Shown here: piece by piece, positions 7,621 through 17,252 of the stretch
How positions within the stretch are numbered: the first letter of the stretch is position 1
How the letters are laid out: each line of letters starts with the position of its first letter
Origin: UBA5336 sp039818165
Lineage (GTDB): Bacteria; Pseudomonadota; Alphaproteobacteria; Caulobacterales; Hyphomonadaceae
Direction of reading: 5' to 3'
Length of the DNA: 64,000 nucleotides
NCBI GenBank assembly: GCA_039818165.1
Contig: JBCBUL010000003.1
Location: 1-64,000, forward strand
Notes under the pieces: generated by a model
Seen by the model: only the letters and a program-made list of their open reading frames with translations
Told to the model about the DNA's origin: nothing
Databases searched by the model: none
Made by a program: the position numbers and the translations under genes

Positions 7621-9621
7621 CTAAGCCAGTTCGATCATCACTTCGTCGGCGGCCACACTATCGCCGGCAGACACATTTACCGCTTTCACCGTGCCATCGG
7701 CTTCGGCGCGGATAATGTTCTGCATCTTCATGGCCTCGACCACGCAGACCGCCTCGCCTTCCTTCACGTCCTGGCCTGCCTCAACATCCACACTCACCAT
7801 CAGGCCCGGCATGGGCGAGACAATGAGCTTGGACATGTCCGGCTTTTCTTTTTCCGGCAGGCGCTCATGGAAGCTTGCGAGCGTGGGCGTGCAGACCAGA
7901 GCCGTCGTTGCCACGCCGCGGTGCCGCAGCTCGAAACCTTCGGTCCGGTCGCTGAACTTCACCGCGAAGGGTTCGCCATCCAGGACGCCCTCAACCAGGT
8001 GCGTGCCCGGCATCCAGTTCGACACGAGGACATGTTTGGCGCCGCCCTCAAGCGTGATGGTCGCGCCGCCATCTTCCCGCTCGATATGAACGGCGTGGTA
8101 TTCATCACCCAGGATCACGACCCAGTCCTGACGCGGAGCCTCGGGGTCTGCCAGGCGGCCAGAAATCAGGGCAGCGCGCTCGGAATAGACCGCGTGGAGG
8201 AAAGCCGCCGTGCAGATCAGCAAGGAGCGCTGGAAATCCGTCGCCGGAACGCCTGCGAAGCCTTCGGGAAACTCGTCCTTGATATAGGCCGTCGTTATGT
8301 CGCCGGAGCGAAACCGAGCCTCATCCATAACCGCCGCACAGAACGGTATATTGTCGCGAATGCCTTCGATATGGAACCGGTCCAAAGCGGCCGCCTGGGT
8401 ATCGAGCGCCTCGTCACGCGTCGCGCCATGGGTCACCAGTTTCGCGATCATCGGATCGTAAAACATGGAGATTTCGTCGCCTTCGCGCACACCGCTGTCG
8501 ACACGCACCGTACCCGCGCCCAGCGGCCCCTCGGGCGTGGCATGGTAGCGCTTCAACCGGCCAATCGATGGGAGGAAGTTGCGGTAGGGATCCTCGGCAT
8601 AGACGCGGCTTTCCACGGCCCAGCCATTAATCTTCAGGTCTTTCTGCTTGATCGACAGTTTCTCGCCCGCTGCAACGCGCAGCATCTGCTCAACGAGGTC
8701 CACGCCGGTGATCATCTCCGTCACTGGATGTTCGACCTGCAGCCGTGTGTTCATCTCCAGGAAGTAGAAGCTCTTGTCGACGCCGCTGGCCACAAACTCC
8801 ACCGTGCCGGCACTGTCATAATTCACGGCCTTGGCGAGGGCGACGGCCTGCTCGCCCATTTTCTTGCGGGTCTCTTCGTCAAGTAACGGGCTTGGCGCTT
8901 CCTCGATGACCTTCTGGTTGCGTCGCTGGATCGAGCATTCGCGCTCAAACAGGTAGACCGCATTGCCGTGCTTGTCGCCCATCACCTGAATTTCGACGTG
9001 ACGTGGGTTCAGGATAAACTTCTCGATAAAGGTCCGATCGTCACCGAAAGCCGCCTTGGCTTCCGCAATCACAGCCGGGAAGCCCTCTTCCACATCCTTT
9101 TCGTCATAGGCGACGCGGATGCCCTTGCCGCCGCCGCCAGCAGACGCTTTGATCATCACCGGGTAGCCGATCTCGTTGGAGATTTTCACGGCTTCAGCGG
9201 TGTCTGAAATGAGGCCCATATGCCCCGGAACAGTGGATACGCCCGCTTCGGCAGCCAGCTTCTTGGAACTGATCTTGTCGCCCATGGCTTCAATCGCATG
9301 GGGATTTGGTCCGATGAAGGTGATCCCTTCTTTTTCCAGGCGTTTCGCAAAGTCTGGATTTTCAGACAGGAACCCGAAACCGGGATGCACAGCCTCTGCG
9401 CCGGTTTGCTTCACGGCATCGACGATCTTGTCCATGACGAGATAGCTCTCAGCGGCTGCAGACGGGCCGATGTGTATCGCTTCGTCCGCCATCTCCACAC
9501 CCATGGAGCCCGCATCGGCGTCGGAATACACAACCACCGTTTTCACACCGAGCCGCCGGCACGTCTTTATCACGCGCACGGCAATCTCACCGCGATTGGC
9601 TATGAGGATCTTCTCAAACAT
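7621..9621 (-). CDS. pccA: Propionyl-CoA carboxylase alpha (biotin carboxylase/biotin carrier) subunit
   Basis: A 666-residue biotin-dependent carboxylase subunit. It starts with the biotin carboxylase domain (FEKILIANRGEIAVRVI), contains the ATP-grasp glycine loop KASAGGGGKGIRVAY and the ERECSIQRRNQKVIEE motif, and EMNTRLQVEHPVTE. A linker domain follows from about residue 450, and the biotin carrier domain ends the protein with the biotinylated lysine in EAMKMQ near residue 629. The SPMPGLMVSVDVE segment before it favours PccA over methylcrotonyl-CoA carboxylase. It converts propionyl-CoA to methylmalonyl-CoA with PccB, which is not in this window. The product links to the propionyl-CoA expected from the beta-oxidation genes further right. 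Confidence 0.92.
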   Translation of the reverse strand: MFEKILIANRGEIAVRVIKTCRRLGVKTVVVYSDADAGSMGVEMADEAIHIGPSAAAESYLVMDKIVDAVKQTGAEAVHPGFGFLSENPDFAKRLEKEGITFIGPNPHAIEAMGDKISSKKLAAEAGVSTVPGHMGLISDTAEAVKISNEIGYPVMIKASAGGGGKGIRVAYDEKDVEEGFPAVIAEAKAAFGDDRTFIEKFILNPRHVEIQVMGDKHGNAVYLFERECSIQRRNQKVIEEAPSPLLDEETRKKMGEQAVALAKAVNYDSAGTVEFVASGVDKSFYFLEMNTRLQVEHPVTEMITGVDLVEQMLRVAAGEKLSIKQKDLKINGWAVESRVYAEDPYRNFLPSIGRLKRYHATPEGPLGAGTVRVDSGVREGDEISMFYDPMIAKLVTHGATRDEALDTQAAALDRFHIEGIRDNIPFCAAVMDEARFRSGDITTAYIKDEFPEGFAGVPATDFQRSLLICTAAFLHAVYSERAALISGRLADPEAPRQDWVVILGDEYHAVHIEREDGGATITLEGGAKHVLVSNWMPGTHLVEGVLDGEPFAVKFSDRTEGFELRHRGVATTALVCTPTLASFHERLPEKEKPDMSKLIVSPMPGLMVSVDVEAGQDVKEGEAVCVVEAMKMQNIIRAEADGTVKAVNVSAGDSVAADEVMIELA

Positions 9622-9723
9622 GGGCCCAGTCTCGTCTCGAAAGTAATTTATGTCGTTGTTGAAGGACTTAAGCGGAGGCGCAAACCTTGTCCAGAATGCC
9701 CCAAGGCGATGCCCTCCAAAGGT

Positions 9724-10587
9724 CTAGGAAACACTGAGAGTTGCGCTCAAATGAAGTGTTTCGCCGGGGGCGAGCGTGCGAAGGCCCAGTGTCTCCGGAT
9801 AGGGATGAGAATGGGCGCCCGGCACATGGGTTTGGGGCTCAACCGCCACAAAATTCGCGTTTGGCGGACGGTAGACGGTCAGCGCATGGGCAGTCTCTCC
9901 CCCGGAAAGTTTGACCATTCTGGAGTTCCGAAACAGCATTTCGGCGCTGCGCCCAGGCCAAAAAAACGCTGAGTCCACGCGAAGCCTGTCGGTGAAAACG
10001 CCCTTGCCGAGTTCGGCGCAGGCGTAATCGCTCGCCCAATACTGACCGGCATCGCTTACATCCGGCCCGGCAGGCGCGTCTTCGAGATCCGCCTGTATGT
10101 GTTCAACATCGCCGCTGAAGAAGGGATGCCAGCCAAGTCCAGCAGGCATCCGCCGCTCGCCGATATTGATCAGCTTCATCTGTAACTGAAGCGCCTCGCC
10201 AGCGAGGCTGAACGATTGCTCTGCCATGAAGGCCCATGGCCAGCGCAAACTGTCGTCCATCAGCGCCATCGACAGGCGGTTTTCAGCAATATCTATTGAC
10301 CAATGTGATTGCCAGCCCGTCCCGTGTATCGCATGGGATTCAGGCGGAAAATTTCGGTCCAATAGGTACTCCGCGCCCTCGAACACGAGGCGCGCATCGA
10401 GGATGCGGCCACAAAACGGCACCATGGGGTAAGCCGCTGCATTGATGACCGATCCATCGCCTTCAGCAATATCCATTGCCTCACGCAGGATTGGGGACCT
10501 CTTGTGCCGACAAGCCGCCAGCGCGCCACCTCGCCCCGGCACGGCGACTAGCTCCCAGTCGCCGAGTTGCTTGGTGAACGTCTCCAA
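9724..10587 (-). CDS. Aldose 1-epimerase-family protein
   Basis: A 287-residue protein of the galactose mutarotase fold. Expected active-site elements are visible: histidines in SHAIHGTGW (about residue 87) and GLGWHPFF (about 155), and the glutamate in AVEPQTHVPGAHS near residue 258. The substrate cannot be told from sequence; the family interconverts anomers of aldoses or hexose-6-phosphates. The start appears to be TTG (METFTKQL), 9 bases after the end of the upstream acyl-CoA ligase, so the two are probably co-transcribed although no metabolic link is obvious. No ATG is available near the N-terminus without losing the first beta strand. Confidence 0.85.
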   Translation of the reverse strand: METFTKQLGDWELVAVPGRGGALAACRHKRSPILREAMDIAEGDGSVINAAAYPMVPFCGRILDARLVFEGAEYLLDRNFPPESHAIHGTGWQSHWSIDIAENRLSMALMDDSLRWPWAFMAEQSFSLAGEALQLQMKLINIGERRMPAGLGWHPFFSGDVEHIQADLEDAPAGPDVSDAGQYWASDYACAELGKGVFTDRLRVDSAFFWPGRSAEMLFRNSRMVKLSGGETAHALTVYRPPNANFVAVEPQTHVPGAHSHPYPETLGLRTLAPGETLHLSATLSVS

Positions 10588-10596
10588 GGTGATCTC

Positions 10597-12222
10597 TTAC
10601 GCAGTAGGCAGCGTGTAGTCTTTGAACATATCTCGAAGCGCCATCTTGTTGATCTTGCCCGTGGCGCCGAGAGGAATTTCGTCGACGAACTGCACGTCAT
10701 CAGGCGTCCACCACTTGGCGATCTTGCCTTCAAGCTGCGCCAGTATCTCTTCCTTGCTCGGCATCTCGCCCGGTGCCGCCTGAATGATCAGAAGCGGGCG
10801 CTCATCCCATTTCGGGTGGTAAATGCCGATCGCCGCCGCGTTCGCCACTTTCGGATGACCCACGGCGATGTTCTCCAGATCGATGGAGGAAATCCATTCC
10901 CCGCCGGACTTGATCACGTCCTTCGCACGGTCGGTGATCTGCATCGTGCCAAATTCGTCGATATTCGCCACGTCGCCGGTATCAAAGAAGCCATCGGCGT
11001 CCAGCACTTTGCCGCCATCGCCCTTGAAATATCCCGCCGCAATGGCCGCGCCACGCACGAGCAATTTGCCCGACGTCGCGCCGTCTCGTGCGATTTCGGC
11101 GCCTTCATCATTGATCACTTTCAGCTCGACGCCGAAGGGCGGGCGGCCCTGCTTCAGTTTCTGCGCCATACGCGTGTCGATGTCGGCGCTCTCCAGATGT
11201 GGCGGGAGGGTGCCAAGTGTTCCAAGTGGCGACGTTTCGGTCATGCCCCAGGCATGGATCACATCGACTTCGTACTCGATTTCAAAGGCACGCAGGATCG
11301 CTTCAGGGATAGCCGATCCACCAATGATCACCTTTTTGAGGTGCGGCAGTTTCAGATCATTCTCGCGCAGGTAGGTCAGAAGGCCGAGCCAGACGGTGGG
11401 AACGGCTGCGGTGATCGTCACCTTTTCCGTATCGAGCAGTTCATAGATCGCAGGCCCGCTCATATCCGCGCCGGGCATCACCATGCTGGCGCCCGTCGCC
11501 GGGCAGCTCAGGGCCAGGCCCCAGGCATTGGCGTGGAACATGGGCACCACGGGCAGGACCACGTCTGCCGCGCCCATACCCATGGCATCCTTGCTCATGG
11601 TCACCAGGGTGTGCAGCACATTCGACCGGTGGCTGTAGAGAACGCCCTTTGGGTTTCCGGTGGTGCCGGACGTATAGCAAAGCCCGCAGGCGGTATCTTC
11701 AGAGAAGTTGCCCCATTCGCACTCGGTGGACTGACCGTCGATCCAGAGGTCGTAGGCCACGGCGCCGAGGCTGTTTTCCGGCATGTCTTCCGCGCCGGCG
11801 TAAATCACAAACTGTTTCACCGTCGGGACGGCGTCTTTGATCGCTTCCACAATCGGCAGGAAAGTGATGTCGAAGACGAGCACCTTGTCTTCGGCATGGT
11901 TGATGATCCAGGCTATTTGCTCCGGGTGCAGGCGCGGGTTCAGCGTGTGAAGCACCGCACCGATGCCCATGGCGCCATACCAGGTCTCCATATGCCGGTC
12001 GGAATTCCAGCCGAGCGTCGCCACCCGATCACCAAGACCAATGCCGCCACTCTTCAGCGCATTCGAGACCTGTTTGGCGTGGGTATAGACGTCCGCATAA
12101 GTGGTGCGAACAATGTCCCCTGAGACGCGCCGCGTCACAATCTCCCGGGTGGGATTGATCAAATTGGCGTGGACCAGGATCTTGTCCACGGTCAGCGGCC
12201 AGTCTTGCATGATGCCTTGCAT
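10597..12222 (-). CDS. AMP-dependent fatty acyl-CoA synthetase (AlkK/DmdB-like)
   Basis: A 541-residue adenylate-forming ligase. The P-loop-like motif LCYTSGTTGNPKGVLYSH lies near residue 190, the A5-type GMTETSPLGT near 338 and DGFFDTGD near 425. The C-terminal lysine region is PLGATGKINKMALRD. The opening MQGIMQDWPLTVDKILVH is typical of the AlkK group and of methylthiopropionyl-CoA ligases (DmdB), so a medium-chain or methylthiopropionate substrate is possible; a general acyl-CoA role is the safe call. The start at 12222 is set by GGGAGGA 5 bases upstream. The enzyme would supply acyl-CoA for the dehydrogenases at 31759 and 34193. Confidence 0.88.
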   Translation of the reverse strand: MQGIMQDWPLTVDKILVHANLINPTREIVTRRVSGDIVRTTYADVYTHAKQVSNALKSGGIGLGDRVATLGWNSDRHMETWYGAMGIGAVLHTLNPRLHPEQIAWIINHAEDKVLVFDITFLPIVEAIKDAVPTVKQFVIYAGAEDMPENSLGAVAYDLWIDGQSTECEWGNFSEDTACGLCYTSGTTGNPKGVLYSHRSNVLHTLVTMSKDAMGMGAADVVLPVVPMFHANAWGLALSCPATGASMVMPGADMSGPAIYELLDTEKVTITAAVPTVWLGLLTYLRENDLKLPHLKKVIIGGSAIPEAILRAFEIEYEVDVIHAWGMTETSPLGTLGTLPPHLESADIDTRMAQKLKQGRPPFGVELKVINDEGAEIARDGATSGKLLVRGAAIAAGYFKGDGGKVLDADGFFDTGDVANIDEFGTMQITDRAKDVIKSGGEWISSIDLENIAVGHPKVANAAAIGIYHPKWDERPLLIIQAAPGEMPSKEEILAQLEGKIAKWWTPDDVQFVDEIPLGATGKINKMALRDMFKDYTLPTA

Positions 12223-12327
12223 GTGTTCCTCCCTCGGGCGCCGCCGTTTTGGCGTGCGCTGAAAATCTGTTGCAATTACGTGTTTAGGTCGCGAGGTATG
12301 CGAGGGCAAGAAACAGGGGCAAAACCC

Positions 12328-13314
12328 ATGCGAACAATTGTGATTGCAACGCTTTTTGGCGTGCTGGCCGGGTGTGGGTCTGAGCCTTCCACAAGCACCG
12401 ACCCCAGCGGTACTGAGGCCCCTTCTACGCTCAACCAAGTGGTCGAAGCCGTTCAGGAAGACAGTGAAGCGTTGGTTGCCAGCGCATCAACGCCCCTGCC
12501 GGACTATTTCGACTGTCTGCGCGAAAATGAAGCCTTGGTCATCGCCACCCACCGCGCTGGACCGGCGGCGGGCTATCCTGAAAACGCGTTGGAGACGATG
12601 CAAAACGCGCTCGAGGCGGGTTTCACGGTCTTCGAGATCGACGTGGCCGAAAGCCGCGATGGCGTCCTGTTCCTGCTCCACGACCGCTCACTTGGCCGCA
12701 CCACCACATTGGACGGACCCGTGGTCGACACCGACTGGGCCGACATTTCCCGCGCACGCCTGATCGACAATGCGGGCACCGTGACGGACTTCAATCCGCC
12801 AAAACTCACCGACGTGTTACTCTGGGCGGTGGAGAACAACGCGATCGTCGAACTGGATCGGAAATCCTCCACCAGTTTCCGCAACATCATATCCGCCGTG
12901 CGCGCAGCGGGCGCCGAGAACCACGCCATCCTGATCACCTATAATGACAATGATGCGGGCGAAGTGGCTCGTCTCGCGCCTGGCATGATGCTGACGGCCT
13001 CCGCACGTGGCAATCGCGACATCGGCCGACTGGAAGAACTCGGCGTGAAACGCGAAAACCTGATTGCCTGGACCGGAACGCGCGAACCAGACGCCGCCGC
13101 ATTTGATCGCCTCCTCGCCGAAGGCGTTGAACCGGCATTCGGCACATTGGGTCGCCCGGGCGAGCGTCTGGATGATGCCTGGCTGGCCGATGGTGACGCG
13201 TCGGAGTTCGCGGAACTGGCCGCAGACGGGCTGGTCCTTCTGGCCTCCGACCGCCCCTTCGAGATCGCCCCCCAGATCGACGCAGATGACCGGGCCGCAG
13301 CCTGTACAAGGTAA
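12328..13314 (+). CDS. Glycerophosphodiester phosphodiesterase-family lipoprotein
   Basis: A 328-residue protein. The lipoprotein signal MRTIVIATLFGVLAGC places the lipidated cysteine at residue 16. The GDPD TIM barrel follows: THRAGPAAGYPENALE (about residues 72-87, catalytic His and Glu), FEIDVAESRDGVLFLLHD (metal ligands and second His) and GRTTTLDG. The family hydrolyses glycerophosphodiesters to glycerol-3-phosphate and an alcohol. Some His/Glu-rich positions are conservative variants, so substrate preference is open. The start is the ATG at 12328, because the frame upstream overlaps the divergent ligase gene. It leads a plus-strand set with two exported amidohydrolases; the 81-base gap to the next gene leaves operon membership uncertain. 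Confidence 0.85.
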   Translation: MRTIVIATLFGVLAGCGSEPSTSTDPSGTEAPSTLNQVVEAVQEDSEALVASASTPLPDYFDCLRENEALVIATHRAGPAAGYPENALETMQNALEAGFTVFEIDVAESRDGVLFLLHDRSLGRTTTLDGPVVDTDWADISRARLIDNAGTVTDFNPPKLTDVLLWAVENNAIVELDRKSSTSFRNIISAVRAAGAENHAILITYNDNDAGEVARLAPGMMLTASARGNRDIGRLEELGVKRENLIAWTGTREPDAAAFDRLLAEGVEPAFGTLGRPGERLDDAWLADGDASEFAELAADGLVLLASDRPFEIAPQIDADDRAAACTR

Positions 13315-13395
13315 ATTCGCGCTTTACGATCAAAGCGTTTTCAAACTTTACCCCTTCCTGTACCGCTTCGAAGAAACATGATCTGGAGCGGGCCA

Positions 13396-14829
13396 ATGAA
13401 GCATTTCAGTTGGGCTTTGGTTGCCGCGGCGAGTGTTCTGCTTGCGGCCTGTGGCGGCGGCAGTGACACAGGCGGCGGCAATGAAAGTAATGAGGATGAT
13501 GGTGAGCGGATCACCATCAACAAGGACCCGTTCCCCTCCACTTATACGCCAATGGACAGTTCAACCGTGCTCATCCGTGGCGCCACGGTACTCGATGGCG
13601 AAGGCGGAATTCTCGAAAACGGCGCAGTGCTGATCCAGAACGGTGATATCGCGGCCGTCGGCACGGAAATTACCCTTCCGGACGACGATACGCTCATCGA
13701 GATCGACGCGAGTGGAAAGTGGGTCACGCCCGGCATCATCGACAACCATTCCCACCTGGGCGTCTATCCCAGCCCATCGGTCAGCGCCCATGGCGATGGC
13801 AACGAAATCTCCGGTCCGGTGACGGCGGAAGTCTGGTCAGAGCACGGCATCTGGCCCCAGGACCCTGGCTTCACGCGCGCCCTCGCCGGTGGCATCACAT
13901 CCATGCAAATTCTGCCGGGCTCGGCCAATCTGTTTGGCGGGCGGGGCGTCACGCTGAAGAATGTTCCAGGCCGCACGGTCCAGAGCATGAAGTTCCCCGA
14001 TGCGCCCTACACGCTGAAAATGGCGTGCGGTGAGAACCCCAAGCGCGTCTATGGCTATGGCGGCGGACGCTTCCCAGGCGGCGCGCCCTATTCTCGCATG
14101 GGCAATGTTGCGGGCTACCGCACGGCCTGGGCCGAAGCGACGGAATACAAGCGCAAGCTGGACGCCTATTTGGAGGATGGCGGGGATCCGCCCGCCCGCA
14201 ACCTGGAGCTGGAAACGCTGGTTGGCGTGCTCGAGGGCGACATTCTCGTGCACATGCACTGCTACCGCGCTGACGAAATGGCCCAGATCCTCGATATGGC
14301 TGAGGACTTTGGCTACTCCGTCGCATCCTTCCACCACGCGGTGGAGAGCTACAAGATCGCTGACCTCCTGGCCGAAGCCGGTGCCTGTTCTGCCATGTGG
14401 GCGGACTGGTGGGGCTTTAAGATGGAAGCCTATGATGGCGTGCGCGAGAACATTCCCATGGTCCATGCGGCAGGGGCTTGCGCCATTGTGCACTCTGACA
14501 GCGATATCGGCATCCAGCGGCTGAACCAGGAGGCAGCAAAAGCCCTGTCCGACGGCCGGCGTGTAGGGATCGAGATTTCAAAGGCAGACGCCTGGCAATG
14601 GCTGTCGCTCAATCCGGCAAAATCGCTTGGTATTGACGAAACAACCGGCTCGCTCGTCGAAGGCAAGGATGCCGACGTGGTGATCTGGAGCGGAGACCCA
14701 TTCAGCTCCTACAGCCAGGCCGAACAGGTCTTCATTGATGGCGCGCTCGTGTACGACCGCAACGACCCGGCCCGCCAGCCTGTGACCGACTTCGAACTTG
14801 GCCAACCCGGCGAAGGAGACGCGAAATGA
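13396..14829 (+). CDS. Exported amidohydrolase-family lipoprotein (metal motif intact)
   Basis: A 477-residue protein with lipobox LLAAC after MKHFSWALVAAASV, then a low-complexity Gly/Asp/Glu linker. The amidohydrolase fold begins with TVLIRGATVLDGEG, and the metal-binding HxH is present in TPGIIDNHSHLG (about residue 117). Further metal or active-site candidates are HMHCY, ASFHHAVES and IVHSDSDIG, and the C-terminal beta sandwich contains GKDADVVIWSGDP. Substrates of this imidazolonepropionase-like group vary (amides, hydantoins, cyclic dipeptides). The ATG at 13396 follows GGAGCGGG. Its TGA overlaps the ATG of the next gene (ATGA), implying translational coupling and possibly a heteromeric complex. 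Confidence 0.85.
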   Translation: MKHFSWALVAAASVLLAACGGGSDTGGGNESNEDDGERITINKDPFPSTYTPMDSSTVLIRGATVLDGEGGILENGAVLIQNGDIAAVGTEITLPDDDTLIEIDASGKWVTPGIIDNHSHLGVYPSPSVSAHGDGNEISGPVTAEVWSEHGIWPQDPGFTRALAGGITSMQILPGSANLFGGRGVTLKNVPGRTVQSMKFPDAPYTLKMACGENPKRVYGYGGGRFPGGAPYSRMGNVAGYRTAWAEATEYKRKLDAYLEDGGDPPARNLELETLVGVLEGDILVHMHCYRADEMAQILDMAEDFGYSVASFHHAVESYKIADLLAEAGACSAMWADWWGFKMEAYDGVRENIPMVHAAGACAIVHSDSDIGIQRLNQEAAKALSDGRRVGIEISKADAWQWLSLNPAKSLGIDETTGSLVEGKDADVVIWSGDPFSSYSQAEQVFIDGALVYDRNDPARQPVTDFELGQPGEGDAK

Positions 14830-16109
14830 GACTCTCAACGCTGACAAGCCTCATCGCAGGCGCACTCGCGTTCACCGGTGCTGCCACAGCCCAGACCGTG
14901 GCCATCACAAACGCCAAAGCCTGGACTGGCACCGCGCAGGGCACTGTGGACAATGCGACAGTTATCATTGTGGATGGCGAAATCGCAGAAGTGCGCACAA
15001 GCGAAAATGGGCTTCCGCCGGAAGCTGAAATCATCGATGCCGAAGGGGGTTGGGTAACTCCCGGCATCATTTCGCCGTTCTCCCGCACAGGCCTTGTCGA
15101 GGTGAGCGCGGAAGACTCAACCAATGACACAAGCGCCGGCGGCAGCGACTATTCCATCGCGCTCAAAGCAGCCGATGGCTTCAACCCGATGGCGACAACC
15201 GTGCCGGTCACGCGCCTGGAAGGCGTCACTCGGATCGTTGTCGCCCCGCGCTCAGGCGGAGACATTTTCGCAGGGCGCGGCTTCGTCGCCGATACCAGCA
15301 CCAGCCAGGACAGCATCATTGACGATGACGCGTTCGTTTTCGTCCGTCTGGGCGAAGGCGGCGCGGGAAGTGCCGGCGGGTCGCGCCCGGCCGCATGGGC
15401 ACGTTTGCGGGCCGCTTTGTCCGACGCGCGCACATTCCCAGCTCGCTTCCTGGCCCATAATGAGGGCGACGCCCTGACCCGCGTGGATGCGCAGGCCTTT
15501 GGTCCCGCAGCCCGTGGTCAGCAGCTTATCCTGGTCGAAGCGCACCGGGCGAGCGATCTGAAGCGCATCATCGAGTTTTCCCTGGAAGCGCCGCAGTTGA
15601 ACATTTCGATTGTCGGGGGTGACGAGGCCTGGATGGTGGCTGAGGACTTGGCCGATGCCCGCATCCCAGTGATCGTCGATCCCTTCCAGAACCTTCCAGC
15701 AAGCTTTGAGCAACTCGCCGCGACGGCGGAGAATGCCAAGCGCCTGATCGAAGCCGGGGTGATCACCTCATTTGCCCATCTTGGAGATGACAGCCACCAG
15801 GCACGTCTTGTGTTGCAGTCTGCAGGCAATGCCGTCGCCAATGGCGTGACGCATGACGATGCTTTGGCCGCCATCACTGTGGTGCCGGCCTTGATCTTCG
15901 GACTTGAAGGTGTTGGCACAATTGAGCCAGGCGCCGTGGCAGATGTTGTCGTTTGGGACGGAGATCCGCTCGAAGTCATGAGTGCGCCCAGCCACGTCTT
16001 CATCGCAGGTCAGCCCCAATCCATGGAGTCGCGTCAGACGCGCCTGCGGGATCGATACCTGGGCCTGGAGTCCGGAGACGTCCCATTCGCTTTCAAGCGA
16101 AGCGAGTAG
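14826..16109 (+). CDS. Exported amidohydrolase-like protein lacking the HxH motif
   Basis: A 427-residue protein with a cleavable signal peptide (MRLSTLTSLIAGALAFTGAATA, cut before QTVAITNAKAW). It has the amidohydrolase N-terminal sandwich and the turn GWVTPGIIS, but where the metal-binding HSH is expected it reads PFSRTG, so the usual dinuclear metal site cannot form. Other barrel regions are recognisable (TSFAHLGDDS, DDALAAITVVPA) and the C-terminal ADVVVWDGDPLEV is intact. It overlaps the catalytic-looking upstream gene by four bases (ATGA). A non-catalytic partner of that protein is a reasonable inference. The following gene is convergent, 6 bases away. Confidence 0.82.
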   Translation: MRLSTLTSLIAGALAFTGAATAQTVAITNAKAWTGTAQGTVDNATVIIVDGEIAEVRTSENGLPPEAEIIDAEGGWVTPGIISPFSRTGLVEVSAEDSTNDTSAGGSDYSIALKAADGFNPMATTVPVTRLEGVTRIVVAPRSGGDIFAGRGFVADTSTSQDSIIDDDAFVFVRLGEGGAGSAGGSRPAAWARLRAALSDARTFPARFLAHNEGDALTRVDAQAFGPAARGQQLILVEAHRASDLKRIIEFSLEAPQLNISIVGGDEAWMVAEDLADARIPVIVDPFQNLPASFEQLAATAENAKRLIEAGVITSFAHLGDDSHQARLVLQSAGNAVANGVTHDDALAAITVVPALIFGLEGVGTIEPGAVADVVVWDGDPLEVMSAPSHVFIAGQPQSMESRQTRLRDRYLGLESGDVPFAFKRSE

Positions 16110-16115
16110 TCAAGC

Positions 16116-17183
16116 TCATCCAGCCTGGCGGAACTTTGGTTTCGCCAGGCCGCGCTGGACGGGTGCGTAGGGCGCGAGGCAGTCGAGCACGGTTTTTGAC
16201 CAATCCGGCTTACTCGGCACGTAGGACGACCAATCCGCTTTCACGGCTTCGTCCGAACGGGCCATCTGATGTTCGACAAGCTCCATCAGGCCGAGGCTGG
16301 GTTCATGCCCACGGCTTGAGACCAGATTGGCTTCGGCCAAGTCTTCGATATAGCCGAGCACTTCGTGGCCGGCATGGACCGAGCGCACGCCCAGCACAGC
16401 CGCGTCAGCTGCCAGCGTAGCGCTCTCTCCAACATAGATATCGCAATGCCCCAGGAGGTGGTGAACCTCCGACATGGCGCCGGTGAAGGCGTATTTCTCC
16501 AGCGTTGCTGGTAATCCCAGGTCTGACCAGATGTGGACTTTCGCATCCGTTCTGAACCGGTCCACCACGGCGCAGAGGTCTTCCAGACTCCATCCAGGTT
16601 TTTGGGCAACCTGGTTGGTCCGCACCGCGCCGAGCTTGATGAACACATTTTTCCGAGATGGATCGAACCCGTTTTCAACGGCAATGGCGCGGTCTGCCTT
16701 GAACCCATCGGGATGGAGATAAGACAGCGCTTTCACGCCAGCCACGCGCTGGGTCTTCTTCTCAGGAACATCCCCGGCATAGCCTTCCGGCACGAAGAGT
16801 TTTGTGATGGCTGGGAATGCAAGCCGCGTTTGCGCGCCGGCGCTTTCCCGGTCGAAAAACGCAATGGACGGTATGCCAAGTGCCGCGCCTGCATGGGCGA
16901 TGGACACGCCACCAAACCCGATCATGGCGTGGGGCCGGAAGTTGCGCGCCGCCGAAACCATAGCCGCGTCGCGCAAGAGCAATTCCATTGCCGCGCCCGC
17001 CCTGCTGTTGGCGGCATTTGAGATCGGCTCGTGCTCAACCCCGAAATGGTCGAGCAGGCCACAGACATCGTCTTTCTGCCTCGAACAGGCCAGGACTTCG
17101 TGACCACGCGCCACGAGCGCCCGGATCGGTCGCAGGAAGAAAAACACATCCGACGGATGCACGATGTCGAAAAGAATCTTCAT
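16116..17183 (-). CDS. DUF354 family protein (GT-B-like fold), unknown function
   Basis: A 355-residue protein starting MKILFDIVHPSDVFFFLRPI, with GHEVLACSRQKDD and GFGGVSIAHAGAALGIPSIAF, matching DUF354, a family that resembles glycosyltransferase/epimerase GT-B folds and is often found near surface-polysaccharide genes. The C-terminal half has HVGGS-like spacing replaced by YVGESATLAADAAVLGV, a likely nucleotide-sugar binding loop. ATG at 17183 is preferred to a GTG nine bases upstream. No polysaccharide genes are visible beside it here; it lies downstream of the squalene-synthase-like gene on the same strand, 69 bases apart. Activity unknown. Confidence 0.8.
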   Translation of the reverse strand: MKILFDIVHPSDVFFFLRPIRALVARGHEVLACSRQKDDVCGLLDHFGVEHEPISNAANSRAGAAMELLLRDAAMVSAARNFRPHAMIGFGGVSIAHAGAALGIPSIAFFDRESAGAQTRLAFPAITKLFVPEGYAGDVPEKKTQRVAGVKALSYLHPDGFKADRAIAVENGFDPSRKNVFIKLGAVRTNQVAQKPGWSLEDLCAVVDRFRTDAKVHIWSDLGLPATLEKYAFTGAMSEVHHLLGHCDIYVGESATLAADAAVLGVRSVHAGHEVLGYIEDLAEANLVSSRGHEPSLGLMELVEHQMARSDEAVKADWSSYVPSKPDWSKTVLDCLAPYAPVQRGLAKPKFRQAG

Positions 17184-17252
17184 GCCCCGCACTCTCTGTG
17201 ATTGTGCTTAGCAAAGTCTGAAACTGTAGGAGTTCCGAAGGGCTTAAACGGT

